A stretch of 64,000 bases of DNA, taken from contig CM055111.1 of NCBI GenBank assembly GCA_029204225.1, forward strand, positions 19,246,642-19,310,641. The letters are read 5' to 3'. The notes under the pieces are model-generated. The model did no database searches, was not told where the DNA came from, and saw only the letters and a program-made list of their open reading frames with translations. Within the stretch, counting starts at the first letter, position 1; each line of letters opens with the position of its first letter. This document shows positions 9,101-21,898 of the stretch, one piece after another. The position numbers and the translations under genes are program-made. The stretch is from Diphasiastrum complanatum. Taxonomy: Eukaryota > Streptophyta > Lycopodiopsida > Lycopodiales > Lycopodiaceae.

Positions 9101-9768
9101 TTTTTGTAGAGCTCAGAGATATGCTTCTCTCCCTCTCTTACACGGGCTCGCTGCATGTTCTTGTTTGTTTGCTACAATGATGGTGGCCTCTGCATTCATT
9201 AGAGTACAAGTATAGGTTGCTTTACGTTGTTTTTATTTTTCCATTTACCTCTTGTAGTAATTTCTTATCATTTTGTTTGATATATAGAAAGCCTCACATT
9301 ATGGCCAATGGCTTCACCAATTGCTGCTGAATGCAAAGGAATTAGGGCTTGAGAGTCCAATGCTGGGGAAACGAAATGCATCACTCTCTACCTTGATAAG
9401 ATGGTCGCTCTGGACCTGTCCGTAAGAGGAGCTGGAAAAAACAATAAACTTATGTTTTTTCATATTTGTAAATTATAACAAAATGAAACTTTTTGATTTT
9501 TTATTGATTTTTACAAATTTGGCATTGAATCTGAATGACACTCGGATTGCTCATGTCTCAACCAGTACCACCTCCAAAGAAGCGTAAGATATCTTAAGAA
9601 GTATCTACAAGACTTCAGATGTATCGACTTGTTAGCCGAATTTTGGACATAAAAAATCGGGCTAATTTTTTAGCTAATTTTGACACTATATAGAAATTGA
9701 CATGTAAAAGCCGCAAAATTTCAATATAAAATGGCTGAAAATAGCCAATAGTTAGGAGTCCCAGTCCA

Positions 9769-9903
9769 CTCTATTAGAGTTTGCATCTTATTCATAGTGT
9801 AGATGTTGGTTTTTCTACATTGGCAAAATTGGTGAGTTGCTTGTCTATCTAACCAAAGATCAAAGGGAACATTTTGGATCTTAATGATCTTAAATTATTC
9901 ACA
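9769..9903 (+). mobile_element. Remnant of an A/B-type LTR 3' end
   Basis: Sequence from TTAGAGTTTGCATC to TTCACA matches the last 135 bases of the A and B LTRs (TTTTTCTACATTGGCA, ACCAAAGATC) with many substitutions. No primer site follows, so this is an old truncated fragment. Confidence 0.65.
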
Positions 9904-10117
9904 GACTCCACAACCATAGGTGTTTCTATTTTTCGTCAATCCGCTCTATACAAAAGTGTCGTCCATGCGTCCATAATGAATTGTATTTTTTTACTAACAA
10001 ATATGTGTTTGAGATATAACAAATAGTAGAACAAATAGCTTAACATGTGAATGATGTACATGGCTTACATGAAAATCACACCCGCTTGCAAATTCTTACT
10101 CTCTCTTTGTTACTTCC

Positions 10118-10850
10118 TCATTGTTTGTTGAGGCCTTCTGTAAGGGCATCACGTAGCCAATCAAGCGTCATATCCTTGGGTAGAAGGGCGCGGTCAAGTG
10201 GGTATGGTTGTCTTCTATGCCCTCTCCTGAAAGTGGCTCGAGTAGTTTGTATACGAGCTTTGGACTCTTCATATCTCAAAATCCACTTTTGCAATTCTTC
10301 ACTATTAAGAATGCAAAACTTATTCGCCTTCTCTCCGAAGGACACACTCATTCTCTTGATTGCTCCTTTTCCCCGAGGTACATCACCAACAACACACTCA
10401 TCATCCTTATTATCCCAAATAGGAGGAATAGAAGGATCGCTATGAGCAAGGAACTTCGTGATATAAACCATGGACTCTTGCACTGGCCATTCTTCCGCCA
10501 TGCTACCCTCAGGCCTTGCTCATTGTCTTACGAAGCCTTTCAACATTTTCATGAATTGTTTGAAGAAAAACATGCAACGACTTTGGACAATGCTTGTATT
10601 GATAATATGGATCAATATTAATGAGAGGACATGGTAATCGGAATACCAATAGTAATTGAAAAAATAGGCAATTGAAAAAAATAGATGATGTACCTACAAT
10701 GGCCACCTCATCTACCAATTGCACAATGGGATGCCTTTGAATGGTGAGAATGGATGTTGGACGATCAAACACATTTCCTCGATGGAGCTTTGTCTTGCCG
10801 CCTTGGCTGAAATATATCTTCATAAGAAAAGTAAACAACAATTATATATG
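10118..10850 (-). pseudogene. CACTA (En/Spm) transposase fragment with DUF4218 region
   Basis: On the minus strand, segments read in order IVQLVDEVAIVG, an apparent intron (about 10620-10690), FFFKQFMKMLKGFVRQ, a stop, ARPEGSMAEEWPVQESMVY, then LRYEESKARIQ. This matches the CACTA transposase C-terminal pattern of a YPFERYMK.LK.YVRN block followed by ARPEGSMAEGY. The TGA between VRQ and ARPEG and frame changes make it defective. A possible upstream exon (NLCFLDAERVFDKGAKE) lies at about 10918-11000. No CACTA terminus is adjacent. Confidence 0.7.
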
Positions 10851-11207
10851 CATTAGTTAGATCATCATCTTAAATCATTTCAAGAAAAATTATTCTGATT
10901 CTCATTGATCATACCTCACCAAACCACTGAGTTTGTAGATTGCACTCCTTAGCTCCTTTATCAAAAACCCTCTCAGCATCAAGGAAGCACAAATTGTGTT
11001 TATATCTCAATATTCCATACAATCTTTTCATGCTTCTCTTTTTCTTTATTTTGACAAATATTTGTGATTAAATAAATTTCATTGTACTAGCCAGCAAGCA
11101 TATAGTTTTCTTTCCCAAATAGCTTATCAAAAAATGCCAAAGTGATACATTATGAATCTACACATTGATGTAAACACAACAATATATGTGGTGTGTGAAT
11201 AGGAGGG

Positions 11208-11822
11208 ATTGTAAGTGTCCACCACACATTAGATTCGAAAAGGCTTTACATGTTACATGAACTTTATGTCTTCATATGATCAAATTAAGATTTATGTTTC
11301 ATAAAGTTTGCATTGTTTTTGGCTTTGCCCGATTAACACAAAATTCATCTAGATCTAATATGTTCAATATTATCGTAATTTTCCAAATATGGTAATTATT
11401 TGATGTTTCCCAATGGCTTCAATGGAAAAGAAAAAAATTGGGCAAAAATGAGCCCACCAACCATGACGGAGCTTCTTAGAAAGCAAGAATGGGAAGAACT
11501 TCGAATTTGAATTATCTTAAATAGTGTGACATGCATGCATGCACAAAATCATATTTTCCTTTTTTTCATGAAGAAAAAAGAGGTGCCTTCGAAGCAGAGC
11601 GAAATTTTGTGCAATCCCCTTATTTTTTTTCAAATTTTTTACATGGACCTTCAGATTCAAAAAGTGAATGTAAAACAAATTCACTTGTTGTTAGATGACA
11701 CTAGTACGTTTGCCCGCCCAAGTATGCGCAAAAAGTGCTTGTAAAATAAAACATGTTTCAATGTCAAGGAAGGTCCATGGCCTTGGCCGTTCCACTTGGC
11801 AAGAGGAAGGCCTCCAAGGGCA
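11208..11822 (+). repeat. Z3: third copy of the Z upstream region
   Basis: This copy starts TTGTAAGTGTCCACC, as at 62455, and follows the Z1 upstream sequence to the stretch with GGAAGGCCTCCAAGG. The hairpin segment corresponding to about 391-503 of Z1 is missing: GCCCGCCCAAG is joined to TATGCGCAAAAAG. It then runs into the small-ORF copy rather than the TFIIS-like exons. Confidence 0.8.
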
Positions 11823-11861
11823 TGCAATTTTTCCTGTAGAATTTCTTTCGAATCTGTAGCG

Positions 11862-12240
11862 ATGCACTTTCTAGAGTCTTCTTTCTTTCACTCCTCTCAT
11901 GCTCCTTGCTTACTATCGCTCCTATTTTCTTGGATACTCCTGCATATCTCTCCATCTACTTAGCAGGGCCACTATTGTAGCAGCAGAAGCATGGAAGGAG
12001 AAGGAAGAAACATTTGAAGCAAACCCAGATCTCCACCTTGGAAATAACCTACTGCTGCTGAGAATGTCAAAAGGATGTATGACTATGGAAGACAATATTT
12101 TAAACCGCCTGTGTGCAATCGAGTTAGAAACACAAGGGGATGAAGCTCTCACAAATTCATATGCTCAGTTTGCCACCACATTTGAAATCTTCAAGGTTGT
12201 TTTTCATGAAGAAGTGATGCCACTTTTAGTGGATAAGTAG
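11862..12240 (+). pseudogene. Second copy of the signal-peptide-like small ORF
   Basis: It starts MHFLESSFFHSSHAP, like the ORF at 3602. A deletion after the hydrophobic segment brings a TAG into frame. The downstream part (AEAWKEKEETFEANPDLHLG to MPLLVDK) stays open in another frame up to 12240. It keeps the C-terminal residues lost in the first copy. Substitutions are scattered, so the duplication is not recent. Confidence 0.5.
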
Positions 12241-12271
12241 CTTCATGTAGATGCTAAAAATCAATGTAATT

Positions 12272-12432
12272 CATAGTCCATGTATATCCACATAGACCAC
12301 ACACAATGGTGTGTGAAGATGTAAGTCTACATGTAGGTGAAAGATGTTTTAATCACAATCCATGTACAGCTGCGTAGACCACACACAAATGGTGTGTGAA
12401 GACATGGAGTCTGCATGTAGGTGATAGTAGAA
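12272..12432. repeat. Second copy of the two-unit tandem repeat
   Basis: Two units begin at 12272 and 12354 with the same content as 4044-4184. Here the sequence AGTCTGCATGTAGG continues uninterrupted, which shows the empty site of the A2 insertion. Confidence 0.65.
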
Positions 12433-12482
12433 CTCAGAAAAGAAATAGATGTTTTGCTTGTGGGAGGAATTCTTGGACACCA

Positions 12483-12595
12483 AAACACAGGTGTGTTTGT
12501 TGACATCAGCAGTCTGCCTCCCCCTCCATTTCCTATGTGGCGATCCTAGGCACTTCTTTCTTGGCATGTAGGCGCTCCTCCTTTTCCTATAGACT
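12483..12595. repeat. Second copy of the short duplicated segment
   Basis: It is homologous to 3171-3290 (CAGCAGTCTGCCTCCCCCTC and GGCGCTCCTCCTTTTCC). 12596-13047 is AT-rich and holds nothing I can name. Confidence 0.65.
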
Positions 12596-13047
12596 AGATC
12601 TGGAAAATGATATAGGAATCATATATATACATTTTATTAGTGAGAAAAGAAATTGGGTGACTTATAAGACACCTTCACATTCAATCGTCTAAATTTTGGA
12701 CATTATAAAATTTATTGAATTTTTATACGTAAGAGAGTTTATTTCTTGTATTAAGCTTTGGTATAAGGTAAAGTCTCAAAGTGAGAAGCCTAGAAGGACC
12801 TTTGATTTTAAAAATCATTTGTATGCAGATTTTGCATCATAGATAGGCAAAACGATTGAATAACAGAAAGGCCAATTTTGTGATTCAAAAAATTGAAAAT
12901 TTTCAGCAAGTTGAACTTTATGTTTCATCCATCTCTTTGCAACTTCATTGTCTCATATTGGCAAATAGTATCAAATATGATCACAGCTCATATATTGTGT
13001 TTTGTTTTGTTTGGTTTTTATTTGAGCTAGGCAATTCTAGTTATTAT

Positions 13048-13250
13048 GGTTTTTGTGACAAATATAATTCATGAATAAATTTTCATCAATAACACCTAAT
13101 CTTTATCCAAATATAGTTTTGTGATTGTGTTTTCTTTTGCAGGACATGAAAATGTGTTCCATATTTGATGAAGAAATGGTCGAATTTTCAAATATGCATC
13201 CTGAAGACTACTTTATTGGTGATTTGTGATGCTTTGAAATTGCGAATACT
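13048..13250 (+). repeat. Duplicated segment with a terminal-exon-like piece (copy 1)
   Basis: About 200 bases are nearly identical to 21657-21859. Inside, a pyrimidine-rich stretch ends in TTTTGCAG at 13142, followed by a 28-codon open frame to TGA at 13229 (DMKMCSIFDEEMVEFSNMHP, then EDYFIGDL). The layout resembles a 3' splice site plus last exon of a gene. I do not recognise the product. It may be a captured exon carried by a repeat. Confidence 0.55.
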
Positions 13251-13440
13251 GAGAAATAGAGATACTGAGATTTGGATCGAGAATGCTGTGAATATTGTGA
13301 ATATTGATTGTGAACATTGTGAATACTAATGTGAAATTGTGAATATTGAGAAATGAATATTATGAGATACTAATCATGAATAATGAGAAATCTGTTAATA
13401 GTGATCTTGAATACTGATCTTCAATATTCTTAAATAAAAA
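13251..13440. repeat. Low-complexity TGTGAATATTGA-like tract
   Basis: Degenerate reiterations of TGTGAATATTGA and GAGAAATA dominate this stretch. It begins where the exon-like duplication ends and is absent from the second copy. No coding potential is seen here or in 13441-13902. Confidence 0.55.
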
Positions 13441-13902
13441 ATACTCTACAACATAATTGTGATTATTATGGATGTTTCTAAAACCAAATTAAGAATGTTA
13501 AAATGTGATTATTTAAAATAAGAATTGTGCTTGCTAATCTTGGTTACTTGTGCTAAATTTTTAGTTACAACAAACAATTATCCAAATTTTGGAAGTACAA
13601 AATAATTTCTCACACCAATATCTAGAATACCTTTTTCAGATCCTAAAATTTTAGGATTCATGCTATGATGACATGGCAAGGCCTTTGTGGTACAATACCA
13701 CATCGTTCTTGTTACATTTCTTCCCTCTATCTTCACTGACAAACATATCTACCTCGTTACCAAGTATTGCTCTAGTTATAACATCAACATTTTGATAACA
13801 AAACCAACATGACAAGAACTGGAAATGCTTCATGGTGATTTGCCAGAGAAACAATAAACAACTTGTAGAAAAAGTGCAGTTCTTATTTGAGCAACTACAA
13901 AT

Positions 13903-14665
13903 AATTTTCTAGCAACAAAATCTAAACTATGCAAAACAAATCTAAAAGAAGCAGATTTCTTTAAAATAAAAATCAAATCTACAGAGAGTACAACAATCTA
14001 CCAAAAAATCTGAATCTACCGAACTAATTGAGATTTGATGCAAGGGTTGGATCTACTACAAATGTATTGGAGAATTGGCCATCCGAATAGCCTTTAGAAT
14101 AGACACTGCTATACTAAATCCAGTCCATTCCAGCCCATGTATCATAAATTCGGTGTCTCCTATGCTTTAATCAAAACCGACAAAAGAAAATGAGGAGTCT
14201 AAAAAACTTGCAAAACCAAAGATTTAATCACAATGTTCCAAATACTATAGTGCGAGATGGAGACTAATAAGAGAGAGATTACATGACATCCAACACTCGC
14301 CAAAGCTCCATCTTCCATCTTACATCTTTTCTTTTGTCACCTACACAAACATGCCAACACAATGGGATTAGTTGGAATCCAATGAAAAATAAAAGAAGAG
14401 TTTTAGCGTTCTTGAGAGCACCATTTCTTACTATTTGATTTTACAAGGAGGAAAGCTAAAGAAGCACAATCAAGAGGAGCAAGAGCATTAGGACAAAGGA
14501 AGAAGTGCAAAAGCAAGAGGAAGAGCAATAATCAAGAGTGAGGGAGAGGAGGGATTAAACAACCAAAGGAGTAGAGAAAGGCAGGTGCGTCCCTAGATAC
14601 CATCACCAACTCCATTTCCATTTACAAAAAGGCCGCGAGAAGGGACAAAGATTTCAAAATTTGTG
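13903..14665 (-). repeat. Repeat Y, copy 1 (uninterrupted)
   Basis: Its reverse complement aligns with 30325-30957 joined to 47663-47846. At the position where element D is inserted in copy 2, this copy reads through without interruption, so it is an empty-site reference. It has purine-rich sequence (GAGGAGCAAGAGCATTAGG) and a TTTGTGTAGG-type junction that could be a splice acceptor. No protein family is recognised. 14666-15838 contains only short chance ORFs. Confidence 0.75.
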
Positions 14666-15838
14666 AGCATATGTCTGAGCGTCGATATAACCCACAATTT
14701 AGCTTTAGTATTCCGAGTTCTATTCCAAGGTCTATTCTGAGGCCCTCACTAAGTGCTGAAATCCCACATATTCCTAAGTTTCCCTTTGATATCCCACATC
14801 TTGCAATGTATGTCAGCTTTTGAAAAACCATGCCTGCAATAACCTTCAACTCAAAAATGTTGCATTCTAAAATCATACAACTATGAAAGATTGTCGGTTA
14901 TTATAGTTCCTAGCCTTGTTAAAGAACATGTACAGTGCATTAAATGAAACTACGTTTTATCTAATAAACTATATTCATCATAATAAAAGAATTTAAAATT
15001 ATTCAAACATCGATGTTGGCATCCAACTACTTTTCTTGGGCATCAACCTAGCTCGCTCCAGCAATAAGTTCATGGTACAATGTGTTATAAGGTTACAAAT
15101 TAGCCATGTATCAATAGGTATACAAATATAACTTATATAAAAAACTATGCAAAAAGCTCGAGCACCTACAAGATAGAACTTCCAGACAATTTCTAAAGAC
15201 ATGCATCCTATATATTCACAAGCCAACAATTTAAAATCCTACATATATTTGAGTAAACATACAATTTTCTACAAAATCAAAATAGTCAGTTTTCATAGTC
15301 TTAAATTTTTTAAGGGTTATTCTGAGTTCCTCAGTAAATGTTGAAATCAAATTGGATGAATACAAGATGTGGGAATGCCCTAAAGTGTGTGAATGATCTC
15401 CTAAGCAAGCTTATGCACTTGTTGATGGATGCTAGATTGAATTCCAGGATCTAGATAAAAAGCTAAGGCATAGAGGCAAAGATAGATGCATATGTTGATA
15501 ACCAAAGTACATACACTTTTAAGATAGTGATCCATGAAGAAACTAATTGAAATTAAGCTCCTATCCTTGGGTAGAGAGATAATAGAGCTAATTTGAATTC
15601 GGGTGGAGAGAGAAATTAAAACAAGCAAATCTCACAATACTTAAATTTGACTAAAAAACTCAACATATATTATCATTCCAAAGAGAAGTACATATGAAAC
15701 TCGTGGAGATTCTTCCCTGCATGCTATTGGACCCCTAATCCTAGCCTCTCTAATGCTATTGGATGAGTGATGTATCCATCTTGCAATTCTATTGGACCCT
15801 TCTTGAAGATTTCTCAATTCCTATTGGATTGGACCCCT

Positions 15839-16095
15839 TGAACAAAGCCAACACTTTGACTTGATCATTCATCAAATTACATTAGCACAAGTGTCACAAT
15901 CATATCTACAACCCTACATATCTCGAGATTGCATCACAGATGACTTTTGGCTCAATAGTGGCATTACATGTGGATTTGACCAATTTGCCATCTATGCCAA
16001 TTTTTGGCCCTATCACAAATCTACACAAAGATGCTTGACATAAAGACTTAGGAGACCCCTAAAGCTATGATAGATAAATTTTTATGATTTTCACA
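15839..16095 (-). repeat. Probable 3' LTR of C1
   Basis: In element orientation it begins TGTGAAAATC directly after the purine tract AGGAGGAG (window 16096-16103) and may end CTTTGTTCA at 15839. The inner boundary is firm. The outer one rests on a TG/CA match and on where similarity to 49354-49612 stops. Confidence 0.6.
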
Positions 16096-16141
16096 CTCCT
16101 CCTAAAAAGATATCTAATCTAAAAAAGCATTGATCTTGGAA

Positions 16142-18330
16142 TCATTCCAAGATTGGATATATGTTTGATGAAGGAATCTTGAGTAGAGGCTTGGTGAGTA
16201 GATCGGCAATACAAGATGATGAATCAATATGCTCCAAATGGATCTCTCCTCCAATAGGCTTCTCTCTCACAAAGTGGTGTCCCACTTCTACATGCTTGCT
16301 TCTTGCATGAAAAATTGGACTATTTGCAAGTGCTTGGGCCGAGATATTATCACAATATAGAAGTAGTAGCTCCACATCTTTAATGCACTTTAGCTCCAAT
16401 AGAATCCTCTTGATCCAAAGCACTTCTTTTGTTGATGTAGTGAGTGCTTTGTACTCGGCCTCACAAGAAGAATGAGAGATAGTCTAATTTAAACACCTTC
16501 CACTTGAAATAAGTAGTAAGAGATACAAGAATCCTCATTGCCACCACTGTTTGCCACGAGTGCAAAGGTCTCCTCATAATCAATTCCATGGATTTGAGCA
16601 AGTCCCTTGGCACATATTCTTGCCTTATACTTGTTGATAGTGCCATCTTGATTATACTTGATTCAAAACACCCACTTGGATCCAATGATGTGCTTGTTGG
16701 ATGGAGGATCCACAAGCTCCCAAGTGTTGTTGATGATCAAGGTTTCATACTCTTGCTTCATGGCATCATACCACTCCTTGGTATTGAGTGCCTCTTCAAC
16801 ATCCTTTGGCTCTTCATGAGAGATGAAATATGCAAATCAAGCTCCACTTGCTTGCCTTTGTCATAAAAAAAAAGCCTCTTAGGCTCAGATCTCTCTCTAG
16901 ATGTCCTCCTAGGTGTGTAAACCTGAGGAGACTCCTCCTCAAATCTCGACCCCAACAACTCTTGATGGTATTCAATAGGCATGATAGCTGATGGATCTTG
17001 AGGTGACTTGATCTCGGCCCCTTCAAATGATGGATGTTGATCTTCATGGAATATAACATCTCTACTTTCAATCACTTGAGAAGTAGAGAGCACAATGACT
17101 CTAGAAGGCTTTTTGGTGGATGCATATCCAACCATGATCCCTTTGCTGGAGCATGGATCATCCTTCTTCTTTAAATTAGTGCCAAATACTCTAAGGTGAT
17201 CAACCTTAGGCTTTTTTTTGAATAAGACCTCATATGGTGTCCTTCCTCCAATATCAAGATGTGGGAGCCTATTGCAAAGATAATTTGCACAATTTATAGC
17301 TTCTCCTCAAAAGTCTACAGGCAAAGATGCTTCAATCCTTATGGATTTTGACATTCACATAAGGATCTATTCTTCCTCTCGGCCACTCCATTTTGAGATG
17401 GTGAATAAGCACAAGAGGATGCCCTCTTTATACCTTCTTGCTCACAATAGTCATGGAATTTGTTGGAGATAAACTCTTCTCCTCCATCACACCTCAAAGC
17501 CTTGATCTTGAATGAGAATTTCTTCTCAACATATGCTTTGAATATAAGGAAACGATCATACACCAAAGATTTAGAAGTAAGAAGATATAGCTAATATTGT
17601 GAAATCATCAATAAAGGTCACAAAGCAAGTGGCTCATCCCTTGCTTTGAGATGATGAGAAGTGCACATCCAAGCGTATCAACTCCAAAGGATGAGTGCTT
17701 TTGATGGACGATCTTTTATATGCTTTCTAGTTTGACTTTGCAATAGCACAAGTCTCACAAGGCTTGATCTCCTTGGAAAGATTCCTTGGTAAGCCAATAG
17801 CCTTGGCTTCTTTGCACATAGAAAGCATAAATTTGTAGCTAGGATGTCTTAACCTATTATGCCATAACTTCTCCTTGGAAAGCTTTTTCTCAAAAGCAAT
17901 ATTACAACTCTCTCTTGGATCAAGCCTGTATATGCCTCCAAATCTTGGTCCATGTGCAAGGATCTCATCATTTCTCTTGATAATACAAGAATCAATATTG
18001 AATTTCACATCAAGGCCTCCATCAATAAGTTGGCCAACACTAATGAGGTTCTTTGTAAGATTAGGCACAAAAAAAACCTTGTTGAGAGAAAGAGTGTTAG
18101 AAGATGAGGTCTTCAAGGCAATACTCCCTATGCCTTCAATATTGCATTCTTGGTCATTTGCTATATAGATAGTCTTCTTAGCTCCTCCATAAGGCATAAT
18201 AGATGTGAAGGACTCCTTGGAGCTACACATATGTGAAGATGCTCCACTATCAATGTACCAAGGTCCATCTTTCTTGAAAAGTGTAGATGAAAAACTAGTA
18301 CCATAAGAGATCCCTCTCCATCACTTGCAA
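16142..18330 (-). pseudogene. C1 pol remnant: PR, integrase, partial RT, RNase H
   Basis: Reading from 18330 leftwards: WYIDSGASSHMCSS (aspartic protease), LWHNRLRHPS and CETCA (integrase HHCC), KALRCDGGEEF and NGVAERKNRS (integrase core), YTPRRTSRERSEPKRL (linker), then NNTWELVDP and GSKWVF (RT start). Sequence jumps at about 16490 to SSCEAEYKAL, YCDNISAQALANSP and FHARSKHVEVGHHF (RNase H). The RT palm with YVDD is absent. Stops occur after IAKSN (about 17727) and elsewhere, so it is inactive. Confidence 0.8.
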
Positions 18331-18389
18331 TATAGCTTCTTTCTCATTTAAAAGGTTGCTTAGTACAGAGGTCGGGGAAACAATTTGTA

Positions 18390-18640
18390 CATTCTAAACC
18401 ATAAACCCTAAATCCTAAGCCGTAAACCCTAAACTCTAAGCCCTAAACCTTGAACCCTTAATCCATATCCTAGATCCTAAATTCTAAACCATAAACTCTA
18501 GACCCTAAATCCTAAACTTTGAAATCTAAAACCTAAACCCTAAATTCTATACCCCAAACCATGAACTCTAAATTTTAAATTCTAAACCCTAAACTCTAAA
18601 TTCCAAGCCATAAATCTTGAATCCTAAATCCTGTACTCTG
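18390..18640. repeat. Degenerate telomere-like (CCCTAAA) tract in X1
   Basis: The tract repeats 7-8-bp units such as ACCCTAAA, TCCTAAG and ACTCTAA. The same tract sits at the same position in X2 and X3, so it belongs to the transposable element and is not a relic telomere end. Confidence 0.8.
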
Positions 18641-19099
18641 AATCCAAAATTGTTGGAAATAAACAGGATCCTATTTTGTTAGTCTTAATCCACTAGAAAT
18701 TGACATATGTTTAAGGATCCTATCTAAAGTTCAGAAAGTTGCTCCACGTATTATCAAATTTTCAGACATCTTGAGTAATCAGATAGATAGCGAGCAACAA
18801 CTATATTGATAGTGATTTGGTTATCTTAATTTCAAACTCAAATTAGAACATATACATTGTTGGTATGCCATCGGAAGCTCAATGTGCAAAATTAACCATA
18901 CAGAAGTCATTTAAAGATCATCACACACTTGAATAATTCAAGATTTATTTATCAATCCACTACAACTTTCATCTACTAGACAAATAAAACAAAGATGATA
19001 AAGATCAATGTTGATACAACAGGTAACAACAAAATGCCACAATTAGTGGTTGCGAATAGAATTGCAAAAGCTGAACTGCCTTCATTGCATTCTACACAG

Positions 19100-19328
<229 letters not shown>

Positions 19329-21656
19329 TCCCCCATGCTAGTATCTCAAAATTAAGGCCCACATGCTTATATGAATATCCCTCATGTAGGAGGGAAAGAA
19401 TTGAAGGGGCCAACACCTGAAAATAGTCCCCAGAATGGTCCACTGACCAGATCAGGTCACATGACATCAGATGGGGTTCGTAGCTTCTTCAATTCGACTT
19501 TGAGGTGGGTGTTTTCATTCGTCAACTTTGACAGCTCATAAGAGCTGTGGGATCACTTAAGGCATTTCTCTTCCAAAATGGAGACAATTTGTTGATTTAT
19601 GATCTTTGTCAATTGGGTGCCCTGGGTAGCAACAGAAGTGTACACAGCCTGATACTAGGGAACTTCATTCTCTAACTGGAAGGACTCTGCATTAGCAGCT
19701 GCTATGTGCCATTTAGTTCCCAATAGTCTATCTCGTAGATCCATATTCTCAACTTTTAGTAATGATGATTTTGCTTCATTGGCAGCAAGATTACCTTTCA
19801 ACAACTCCACCTCGAGGTCTCTCTTGTCTTTCTAGTGCGGCATTTCAATAACTGGCCTTCACCAATGGAGTCCTTTCAATCCATTTCTCTACCTAGTCAG
19901 TATCAACACATTTTGCAGCCAACCATTGCTCTGCTTCTGCACTCGACACCATTATGGGGGTCTGTAAACAGAAGCCCTGCAGTGTAGTGTCACTAGAATC
20001 GTAGAGCACGGGGTAAGTATCAAAAGGGGTAGCTGGTAAAGAGTGTTCCTTGTGAGAATCAAATTTGCCTCTGTCAACAGACGACTAATCTGCAGGTCGT
20101 GCTGGGGTAGAAACGTTGGTCTGTTGAGGTGTTGCCAGTGACAACTGATTCAGGGCCTCACTAATCCAGTAGTGTCCTATAAAACCCAGGAGGGTCTATG
20201 TCGTCAACTGCAGCAACACACTCGGCTATCTTCTTATCAGTTTTCCATATATCTGATATAGCGATTGTCATTTTTTCTGTACTCACACAAGCAATTGTTT
20301 GTTTCAGCAAGTTATTAGATTTTTTGTGAATGAGTGATACCAAGATACGATATTTCAGAAAGAGCTAGAAATAATTACGTTGTTCAGTTGAATTTATGAA
20401 AATCCTCTTCAAATACAGAAACAGTGATTGTACCAGCTCTCTTGGTTGAGAGTTTTCTCTAATGGTATTTGGCTTTCCAGAGTCCTGGTCATTCATATTT
20501 AAGTGGCTTGTTTCAGTAATCCATGCTTGTTGTTTATCCTCTAATTCACCAAATTTATGCAACTTGTGCATCAGACATCTACATGAGATTTCGGGCTTGT
20601 AACTATAGTTATGTTATTGTACTCATGTTAATACAGCAGATGAAAAATTGGGGCAGCTAACCTGTAACTGAATTTGGATAGCAGAGACAAGTTCTAATTT
20701 CAATAATGCAATCTTTGTCACAATGGCTTGTGGGATCTCTTTCATTGTATTCTCCAGTTCTTGCATCCTTGATTTTACCATGCAAATATAACCTATGATT
20801 GTAGGGCGTCTTGCCGACGAATTACTTTTTTTCTACTTGCTTCAACTGTACAGGTGCTGATTTTGAACGTTAGTCAGAAAATAATTTTGAAATGTGCTGA
20901 TTCAATCCCTTCTTGTTGTAGTAGCTGACATTTTATTGGGCCTTAGAAACTGAATTCAATTATGATATGACATCATCACGAGCCAACTCCCATTTCTTTT
21001 TTCCAGAGCTATCAAATTTCGTTTCTCCATCTGAGTCATGGCAATGATAAGCGTGATCAATCAAACGCTCATTCGCAACTCTGTGAGTTATTCACAACTG
21101 TGCGACTTTCTACAACGTCATCATACCACTTTAGTTTTTTGTAACAGGACAAGCTTCTATTGACAAATGCAGGTACGTTAACTAACTGATAATCAGGTGT
21201 TCAGTTTTTCAGATATCTGATAACAGCGTTTTGGTCGCTTCTTGTATGAACTTGATATTGTCTCTTTTTTTTTTGGCTTGTCATTTTTCTTTGGTTAGAG
21301 GCACGTATTTCCAAAATATTGGATTGCAGATTTAAGTATGGCCTCGTAAAGTTCTTTATTAAGCTTGTGCGTTTTTAGCATTGAATGAACATCCATTCAT
21401 AATTTTTTATGACTATAAAGTTTCATAGGATGATTATGGCCTTTGTCTGCTACTTTGCAATATAGTGACACAGTGATTCTTCAGTACCAAAAATTTTAGC
21501 TCCTTTGGGTTTTGTAGCAACCAAAGTATGTGCAATGGGTAAATTGTGATGTTTGGGACGGTCTTGCATAGTTGCAGAAGTACTTGAACATTGGCTGGAT
21601 CTGTAAGCATGATTTTTTATATTGATGTCATCAATTGCATATCCAACCTTCTTCTT

Positions 21657-21859
21657 GGTTTTTGTGACAAATATAATTCATGAATAAATTTTCATCAATA
21701 ACACCTAATCTTTATCCAAATATAGTTTTGTGATTGTGTTTTCTTTTGCAGGACATGAAAATGTGTTCCATATTTGATGAAGAAATGGTCGAATTTTCAA
21801 ATATGCATCCTGAAGACTACTTTATTGGTGATTTGTGATGCTTTAAAATTGCAAATACT
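21657..21859 (+). repeat. Duplicated segment with a terminal-exon-like piece (copy 2)
   Basis: It is nearly identical to 13048-13250. The acceptor AG lies at 21750-21751 and the 28-codon frame with its TGA at 21752-21838. The flanks differ from copy 1 on both sides. Confidence 0.55.
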
Positions 21860-21898
21860 AAATAGATGTCAGATTGATGTCAAAAATTTTGGGCGGGT

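Larger units (their letters stand above)
15839..18360 (-). mobile_element. Copia element C1, degenerate
   Basis: This minus-strand element has a 3' LTR remnant at the left, RNase H, a truncated RT, the integrase and linker, and a protease-side end cut at 18360, where X1 begins. Its 5' LTR and most of gag are gone. A close relative (C2) lies at 53128-54173, and an LTR fragment (C3) at 49354-49612. Confidence 0.8.

Noticed and set aside
10047..10621. Plus-strand ORFs of 132 and 137 codons
   Set aside because: They are antisense to the CACTA transposase fragment, whose motifs read on the minus strand.
1..12600. Helitron origin for the Z fragments
   Set aside because: The hairpins are suggestive, but no CTRR 3' end, 5' TC end or Rep/helicase sequence was found at consistent borders.
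18390..18640. Relic chromosome end or telomere fusion point
   Set aside because: The same tract occurs in three element copies at an identical position, so it is element-borne.
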